This document shows, in pieces, positions 58,332 to 64,000 of a DNA stretch of 64,000 nt. The notes under the pieces were generated by a model that worked only from the letters and a program-made list of their open reading frames with translations, had not been told where the DNA came from and searched no databases. The stretch covers positions 1 to 64,000 of the forward strand of contig CAJMKE010000004.1 of the NCBI GenBank assembly GCA_905213895.1, in the 5' to 3' direction. This DNA comes from an uncultured Alistipes sp. GTDB taxonomy: Bacteria; Bacteroidota; Bacteroidia; Bacteroidales; Rikenellaceae. Positions within the stretch are counted from its first letter, which is position 1. The number at the start of each line of letters is the position of its first letter. The position numbers and the translations under genes are program-made.

Positions 58332-59714
58332 TTACTCGCCACCGCCGCCGAGAGCCTGATAAAGGTCGATTACGCCCTGAATTTCCTTGAAATCGTTCTC
58401 GACGAGACCCAGACGCGCGCTGAGCAGCGACTGCTGGGCAATGAGGACTTCGAGATAGGTGGACGAACCGTGCTGCATCAGCAACTGCGTCTTCTCGACC
58501 GCCTCTTCGAGCGACACGATGCGCTGCTCGAAGAGCGACTGTTTGAGACGCGCCGTCTGGCACTGTTCGATAGCGTTGTTCACCTCGTTACCGGCGTTGA
58601 TAACCGTCTGGCGGAACGACAGTTCAGCCTCCTCCTGCTGCGCCTTGGCTATTTTCAGTCTTGCCCGCAGCGCACCGTTCTGGAATATCGGCTGCAAGAG
58701 CGACAATGCCGCCGAAACGAGCAGTTTACCTGGGTTCACGACAGCAGAACCGGCATCGTTCGTCCAGCCCGCACTGCCACCGAGCGACAGCGACGGATAG
58801 AGGGCGGCGCGAGCCTCGTTGGTAGCGTAGAATGCCTGAACGAGCGATTTTTCGGCATACTCGACATCGGGACGGTTCGAGAGCAGTTGGACCGGCACTC
58901 CCGTGTAGAACCGCTCCGGCATCCGGCAGTCCGCCAGCCGTCCGCGCGCAATCGCATGAGGAGTCTCGCAAAGCAGTGCCGCAAGCGAATTCTCGACCGT
59001 AAATATCTGTTCGCGAAGGTCGTGTACCGACGCCTGCACGGTATACCAGTTGGCTTCCGACTGACGCACGGCAGCCTCGTTGCTCATTCCGGCTTCCTTC
59101 AAAAGGCGCATCGTTTCGACATTCTCGCGCCAGTTATCGGAGGTCTGCTCGGCGATTTCGAGTTGGGCGTCGAGCATCAGCAGCGTATAATAAGAGTTGG
59201 CGACGCCCGCTATCACACGCGAACGCACCGCACGCCGGTACGCCTCGCTGCCCTCGACGAGAGCCTTCGCACGGCGTTTGGCGTTGGTCAGGCGACCGAA
59301 AACGTCAATCTGCCAACTCGCCGTAATCGGCACGTTGTAGGTGTATTGAGCCTTTCCGCCGTCGAAACTGCCCACGCCGCCGTTCGGAGCGAACGCGAAT
59401 GACGGCACGTAGGAGAGTTTAGCCGCTTTGAGCGACGCTTCGGCTTCATCGACACGCAGTTGCGCGACACGCAAATCGGTATTGCGCACCAGTGCCGAGT
59501 CGATGAGCGTTTGCAGATATGTGTCGGTGAAGACCTCGCGCCACTCCGTCGAGCCGAAATTGCGGGTCGAGTCGGCGCACTCCGCCGCCGCACCGCGGAA
59601 AAGCCCGTCGGTATCCGCGGCGACGCTCTCGGGACGCGAATATTTCGAATAGATGCCGCAGCCGCTGAACATGAACGCAGCGGCGGCAATCGTCATTATT
59701 CCGTATATTTTCAT
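58332..59714 (-). CDS. NodT/OprM-type outer-membrane efflux lipoprotein
   Basis: A 460-residue outer-membrane factor with lipobox Cys19 (FMFSGCGIYSKY). Two OEP repeats form the trimeric TolC-like channel: the first around LRVAQLRVDEAEASLKAAKLSYVPSF, the second around QAFYATNEARAALYPSLSLGG, plus VPVQLLSNRPDVEYAEKSL, a hallmark segment. The frame is open far upstream in an antisense overlap, but homology starts at this ATG, 2 nt after the pump stop. It pairs with the RND pump and adaptor. Confidence 0.93.
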   Translation of the reverse strand: MKIYGIMTIAAAAFMFSGCGIYSKYSRPESVAADTDGLFRGAAAECADSTRNFGSTEWREVFTDTYLQTLIDSALVRNTDLRVAQLRVDEAEASLKAAKLSYVPSFAFAPNGGVGSFDGGKAQYTYNVPITASWQIDVFGRLTNAKRRAKALVEGSEAYRRAVRSRVIAGVANSYYTLLMLDAQLEIAEQTSDNWRENVETMRLLKEAGMSNEAAVRQSEANWYTVQASVHDLREQIFTVENSLAALLCETPHAIARGRLADCRMPERFYTGVPVQLLSNRPDVEYAEKSLVQAFYATNEARAALYPSLSLGGSAGWTNDAGSAVVNPGKLLVSAALSLLQPIFQNGALRARLKIAKAQQEEAELSFRQTVINAGNEVNNAIEQCQTARLKQSLFEQRIVSLEEAVEKTQLLMQHGSSTYLEVLIAQQSLLSARLGLVENDFKEIQGVIDLYQALGGGGE

Positions 59715-59716
59715 CG

Positions 59717-62700
59717 TTATTCCTCCTTTCCGGTTCTTAAATTGTTGATTTCGTTGCGGCGAGCCTCGTCGGGACGTTTCATCTCGGGACGCTTGAACCG
59801 CTCCTGCACGCGCTGGAACACGACGAACAGCACCGGCACGACGAACAGCAGCGCGAGCGTACCGACAAGCATTCCGCCGACGGCACCCGTACCGAGCGAA
59901 CGGTTTCCGTTGGCACCGACACCCGTCGAGAACATCAACGGGAGCATACCGAACACCATCGTAAGCGCAGTCATCAGAATCGGGCGCAGACGCTCCTTGG
60001 CGGCGGTGAACGCAGCCTCCTCGACAGACATTCCGCAGCGGCGACCGACCGAAGCGTACTGCGTAATCAGGATAGCCGTTTTCGACAGCAGACCGATAAG
60101 CATGATAAGTCCCGTTTGCAAGTATATGTTGTTTTCGAGACCGAACATCTTGGCGAAAAGGAAACTTCCGGCAAGTCCGAACGGCACCGAAAGCAGCACG
60201 GCGAACGGTATGAACAGACTTTCGTAGAGCGAGGCGAGGATGATGTATACCAGCACGATAATCACGATGAAGATGAACACCGTATTGCTCGAACCCGACG
60301 CCTCCTCGCGCGTCATGTCCGAAAATTCGTAGCCGTATCCGCGCGGCAGCACCTGTGCGGCGACCTCCTCGATGGCACGGATGGCATCGCCCGACGAACA
60401 GCCGTCGGCGGCGGCACCGTTTACGGCGATGCTGTTGTAGAGATTGAACCGCGACAACGTCTCTGTGCCGTAGGTCTTGGTCAGCGTCGCGAACTCGCTC
60501 ACGGGCGACATTCCGCCCGCCGTGCGGACAAATACGTTGTCGAGCGACGGCTTGTCCATACGGTATTCGGGAGCAGCCTCGGTAACCACGTAGTATACCT
60601 TCGTGAAACGGTTGAACTGCGAAGCGTAGACTCCGCCGTAGTAGCCGCCGATGACGCCCAGCACCTCGCTCGGCGACACGCCCGCGCGCTTGCATTTCGC
60701 CGCATCGACATCGACGCGGTACTGCGGATAGCGGGACGAGAACGAGGTATACGCCATAGCGATTTCGGGACGGGCGTTGAGCGCGCCGACGAATTGTCCG
60801 CAGACATCTTCGAGAGCCGAAATATCGCCGCCGGCACGGTCCTGCAAATGCACCGAGAAACCGTTGCTGTTGCCGTAGCCCATAATCATCGGCGGAGCGA
60901 ACGCGAACACGTTGGCATTGCGCACATCGCCCACCATACCCATAATACGACCGATAACCGCATCGGAGCCGTGTTCGGCACCGTCGCGCTCCGACCAGTC
61001 GCGGAGTTTGAGCGTAAAATTGCCGCCTGACGTGCCGACACCCGCCATCATGCTGTATCCTGCCAGTTTGGAGTAGGTCGCTATTTCGGGAATGTCTTTC
61101 AGCAGCACCTCGATTTCGTCCATCACCTTCTCGGTATTCGAGAGCGACGACCCCGGGGCTGCGGTTACGTCCACGAATATCGTACCCGTATCCTCGTCGG
61201 GTACCAGACCGGTTTTGGTGGTGCGCATAAGCACTCCCAATGCGACGAATGCCGCAACCACGCAGGCAACCGCAAGCCACTTGCGGGATATAAGGAAGCG
61301 CACGCCCGACACATAGCGACCGAGCGTCGCGGAGAACGACACGGAGTACACCTTGCGGACACGACCGAGGAACGTCTTTTCAGCCTCCGGCGAATTGTCC
61401 GCCGGACGCATTATCAGGGCGCACAGAGCCGGACACATCGTCAGCGAGTTGATAGCCGAGATACCGACCGCCACAGCCATCGTAAGTCCGAACTGGGTGT
61501 AGAATGTACCCGTAGTGCCGCTCATGAACGAAACGGGGATGAATACCGCCATGAACACGAACGTACACGACACCACAGCCGCCGTGATGTCCTTCATGCC
61601 GTCGCGCGTGGCGAGCATCGGCGACTTGTAGCCCGCATCGAACTTGCTCTGCACCGCCTCGACGACCACGATGGAATTATCGACGACAGTACCTATGACG
61701 AGTACCAGCGCAAAGAGCGTCAGCAGGTTGATGCTGTATCCCGCAACCGACATGAACGCGAACGTTCCGACGAGCGACACGACGGTCGAAAGCACCGGAA
61801 TGAGCGTCGCGCGGAAGTCTTGCAGGAAGAAGAACACCACGAGCGTAACAAGCACAATCGCCTCCAACAGCGTTTTCAGCACATTGCGTATCGACGCGAA
61901 AAGGAAATCGTTGGTATTGAACAGGATTCTCACGTCCATACCCTCCGGCATATCGCGTTTCGCCTTTTCGAGATAGGCATTGATGTCGTTGATAATCTTC
62001 GTCGCGTTCGACCCCGCGGTCTGGAACACCATACACGTCGTTCCGGCGTATTCGTCAATCGAATCGCTGAACTCGTAGTTGAGACTGCCGAGTTCGATTT
62101 CCGCCACGTCTTTCAGCCGCAGCACCTCGCCGTCGGCTGTCGAAGCGATGACGATTTCGCCGAACTCCTCGGGCTTTTCCAGACGTCCGCGATACTTCAT
62201 GGTGTATTTGAACGGCTGTTCAGAGTTCTCGCCCAGCGCACCCGTAGCCGCTTCGAGGTTCTGTTCAGCCAGCACGCCGTTGATGTCCTGCGGAATAAGT
62301 CCGTACTGCGCCATCACGTCGGGTTTGAGCCAGATGCGGATGCTGTAATCGGGACCGTACGACAGCACGTTGCCGACGCCCTCGATTCGCAGCAGTTCGG
62401 GCTGCATGTTGATTTTGAAATAGTTGGACAGGAACGTCTCGTCGAACACGTTGCCCGGCGAATAGACCGAGAAGATTTCGAGCATGCTCGACTGCTGCTT
62501 CTGCGTCGTAACGCCGTACTGCACGACCTCGGTAGGCAGCAGGCTCGTAGCCTTCGCCACGCGGTTCTGCACGTTCACCGCCGCCATGTCGGGGTCGGTT
62601 CCCTGACGGAAGTAGACGTAGATTTCGACCATACCGTTGTTGGATGCGGAAGATGTCATGTAGAGCATGTTCTCCACACCGTTGATGCTCTGTTCGAGCG

Positions 62701-62893
62701 GCGCGATGACACTCTTCTGCACCGCCTCGGCACTCGCGCCGGGGTAGGTCGTCGATACGTACACCGTCGGCGGAGCGATGTTGGGATACTGCTCGACAGG
62801 CAGATTGACGAGCGAAATCAGACCGAGAAAGACTATCGCGAACGCCGACATGACGGCGAACACCGGTCTGCGTATTATCGATTGATAATCCAT
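59717..62893 (-). CDS. RND multidrug efflux pump (HAE1/AcrB family)
   Basis: A 1058-residue inner-membrane proton antiporter with the usual 12 membrane segments and two large periplasmic loops. It starts MDYQSIIRRPVFAVMSAFAIVFLGLISLVNLPVEQYPNIAPP, typical of AcrB relatives. The proton-relay Lys is in LLSKTAILITQ. The TM4 pair reads VVDNSIVVVEAV, so the second Asp of the E. coli AcrB DD pair is Asn here. It takes drugs, bile salts or other amphiphiles from the periplasm or outer leaflet and passes them to the outer-membrane factor. Middle gene of the operon. Confidence 0.95.
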   Translation of the reverse strand: MDYQSIIRRPVFAVMSAFAIVFLGLISLVNLPVEQYPNIAPPTVYVSTTYPGASAEAVQKSVIAPLEQSINGVENMLYMTSSASNNGMVEIYVYFRQGTDPDMAAVNVQNRVAKATSLLPTEVVQYGVTTQKQQSSMLEIFSVYSPGNVFDETFLSNYFKINMQPELLRIEGVGNVLSYGPDYSIRIWLKPDVMAQYGLIPQDINGVLAEQNLEAATGALGENSEQPFKYTMKYRGRLEKPEEFGEIVIASTADGEVLRLKDVAEIELGSLNYEFSDSIDEYAGTTCMVFQTAGSNATKIINDINAYLEKAKRDMPEGMDVRILFNTNDFLFASIRNVLKTLLEAIVLVTLVVFFFLQDFRATLIPVLSTVVSLVGTFAFMSVAGYSINLLTLFALVLVIGTVVDNSIVVVEAVQSKFDAGYKSPMLATRDGMKDITAAVVSCTFVFMAVFIPVSFMSGTTGTFYTQFGLTMAVAVGISAINSLTMCPALCALIMRPADNSPEAEKTFLGRVRKVYSVSFSATLGRYVSGVRFLISRKWLAVACVVAAFVALGVLMRTTKTGLVPDEDTGTIFVDVTAAPGSSLSNTEKVMDEIEVLLKDIPEIATYSKLAGYSMMAGVGTSGGNFTLKLRDWSERDGAEHGSDAVIGRIMGMVGDVRNANVFAFAPPMIMGYGNSNGFSVHLQDRAGGDISALEDVCGQFVGALNARPEIAMAYTSFSSRYPQYRVDVDAAKCKRAGVSPSEVLGVIGGYYGGVYASQFNRFTKVYYVVTEAAPEYRMDKPSLDNVFVRTAGGMSPVSEFATLTKTYGTETLSRFNLYNSIAVNGAAADGCSSGDAIRAIEEVAAQVLPRGYGYEFSDMTREEASGSSNTVFIFIVIIVLVYIILASLYESLFIPFAVLLSVPFGLAGSFLFAKMFGLENNIYLQTGLIMLIGLLSKTAILITQYASVGRRCGMSVEEAAFTAAKERLRPILMTALTMVFGMLPLMFSTGVGANGNRSLGTGAVGGMLVGTLALLFVVPVLFVVFQRVQERFKRPEMKRPDEARRNEINNLRTGKEE

Positions 62894-62909
62894 AGTTCAC
62901 CTCCTGCAA

Positions 62910-64000
62910 TTACTGATGTTTCACCGTGTCGCCCTCGTGGAGCAGAGCCACGCCCTCGGTAACGATTTCGTCGCCCGCAGCAAGACCCGACGTAACGATA
63001 TATTCGCCGACGGTACTCGTCGGAGCGACCACGACCTGCGTCGATACCGCCTTGCCGTCCACGGCACGGTATACGTATATTTTGTCCTGCAACTCGTATG
63101 TCGCCGTCTTCGGAATCACGATGCAGTCGCCGTACACGAACGGAATGCGCACGTTGCCCGACGCCCCGCTGTGGAGAATGCGGCGCGTGTTCGGGAACAC
63201 GGCACGCAGGCTCACCGTACCTGTCGAGGTGTTGATGACACCGCTCACGGACTCGATGCGACCCTTCTCGTCGTACACTCTGCCGTTGTTGAGCAGGAGC
63301 GACACCTCGGGCAGCGCATTCAACGCCTCCTTCATCGAACCGTGGTCGTATATGAGGTCGAGCAGACGGTTTTCGGTCATCGAGAAGTAGACGTACATCT
63401 GCGAATTGTCCGAAACCGTCGTCAGCGGACGCTGGGTCTGCGGCGACACGAGCGCACCGGCACGAAAAGGAATCGTGCCTACGACGCCGTCCGACGGGCT
63501 TTTCACGAGCGTATACGAATAGTTGTTGGCGGCATTCACCTGCGCCGCCTTCATCTGCGCCAACTGCGCCTTCGCGGTCGCGAGGGCATTCTGCGCCGTC
63601 AGCAGTTCGAACTCCGACACGACGCCGCGGTCGAAGAGTTTGCGTTTGCTGTCGGCAGTAAGTCGCGCCGTAGCCACAGCCGCCTCGGCAGCCTCGACAT
63701 TGGCGTCCGCCATCTTCAACGCCGCCTCGAACGGCACCTGGTCGATGACGAAGAGCGTCTGTCCGCGACGCACCTCCTCGCCCTCGGTAACGCACACGCG
63801 CGTTATCGTTCCCGACACCTGCGGGAAAATCTCTATGTCCTGCTTTCCGCGGATAGTCGCCGAATAGTCCTGCGGCAGGGTTACGCTCTCCTTTTCAACG
63901 ACTTTTGTGGCATAATCGCGCACCTGCATACGAGGCTGTCCGTCGCCGCAGGCGGCGAGAGCAACCGAGCAGGCAGCGACAGCCGCACCAAACGATTTCC
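62910..64000 (-). CDS. RND periplasmic adaptor lipoprotein, 5' end outside the window
   Basis: At least 363 residues are visible. Reading beyond the internal Met at 63929 to the window edge gives KSFGAAVAACSVALAACGDGQPR, a lipoprotein signal, so the true start lies just past 64000. It has lipoyl-like halves (RGKQDIEIFPQVSGTI.RV.V; SPSDGVVG), a coiled-coil hairpin (AKAQLAQMKAAQVNAANN) and C-terminal beta domains. It links pump and outer-membrane channel. It starts the three-gene efflux operon; any TetR-type regulator upstream would be outside. Confidence 0.93.
   Translation of the reverse strand, partial: KSFGAAVAACSVALAACGDGQPRMQVRDYATKVVEKESVTLPQDYSATIRGKQDIEIFPQVSGTITRVCVTEGEEVRRGQTLFVIDQVPFEAALKMADANVEAAEAAVATARLTADSKRKLFDRGVVSEFELLTAQNALATAKAQLAQMKAAQVNAANNYSYTLVKSPSDGVVGTIPFRAGALVSPQTQRPLTTVSDNSQMYVYFSMTENRLLDLIYDHGSMKEALNALPEVSLLLNNGRVYDEKGRIESVSGVINTSTGTVSLRAVFPNTRRILHSGASGNVRIPFVYGDCIVIPKTATYELQDKIYVYRAVDGKAVSTQVVVAPTSTVGEYIVTSGLAAGDEIVTEGVALLHEGDTVKHQ

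Noticed and set aside
62910..63929. Met at 63929 as the start of the efflux adaptor
   Set aside because: The frame continues to the window edge and encodes a lipoprotein signal (VALAACGDG), so the start is outside the window.

Overview
The window looks like chromosomal DNA from a gut Bacteroidales, most probably an Alistipes-like (Rikenellaceae) species. The grounds are two SusC/SusD loci, GC-rich coding sequence, many promoters of the Bacteroidota type (TTTG, 19-21 nt, TAnnTTTG), FecR/ECF control of a TonB-dependent receptor, and a GH97/GH13 starch locus. The genus is an inference; I could not run any comparison.

Region 1 (1-16700) is mostly housekeeping: a sialate O-acetylesterase; pyrH, a TlpA-like thioredoxin and frr; a DUF3575-type outer-membrane protein; apt; ileS followed by a zinc-finger-degenerate DksA/TraR protein; xerC and raiA; a convergent operon of glycerophosphodiesterase, organophosphate antiporter and ybaK; and a Ser-type sulfatase. 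Between dksA and xerC lies a strong candidate small RNA on the minus strand, with promoter, three-way-junction fold and terminator.

Region 2 (16700-34860) is a starch-utilisation locus on the minus strand: sugar MFS transporter, SusC, SusD, a five-module SusE/F-like binding lipoprotein, SusG (with CBM58-type insert), a second GH13, a SusA-like GH13 and a SusB-like GH97. A plus-strand LytS/LytTR two-component pair sits beside it. SusC has eight C residues inside the signal-peptide codons, which puts the signal peptide out of frame with the rest: slippage switch, mutation or assembly error.

Region 3 (34950-58080) is a second SusC/D locus with FecR and an ECF sigma factor. From fecR to a GH30 hydrolase, eleven genes are packed on the minus strand with gaps of at most about 45 nt. 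They include four paralogous secreted proteins (BACON or fimbrillin-like N-termini, DUF5689-like core, jelly-roll end), a lipoprotein fused to a sugar-isomerase-type TIM barrel, and two tiny ORFs of 48 and 56 codons sharing an EY..P..ERGF..S motif. A plus-strand trio (SIMPL protein, GNAT, CDF cation exporter) separates the sigma gene from fecR.

Region 4 (58100-64000) is an RND efflux operon (adaptor cut by the window end, pump, outer-membrane factor), ending in a 17-bp hairpin.

Sixteen intergenic arrays of a 9-nt unit run through the window (typical unit CTTTAAGGA; the core CYTTAARG is close to its own reverse complement, plus one A/T). They keep a strict 9-nt phase, never lie inside a real gene, and occur in convergent, divergent and codirectional gaps. 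With the small RNA, the SusC C-tract and the ERGF peptides, they are the least explained features here.
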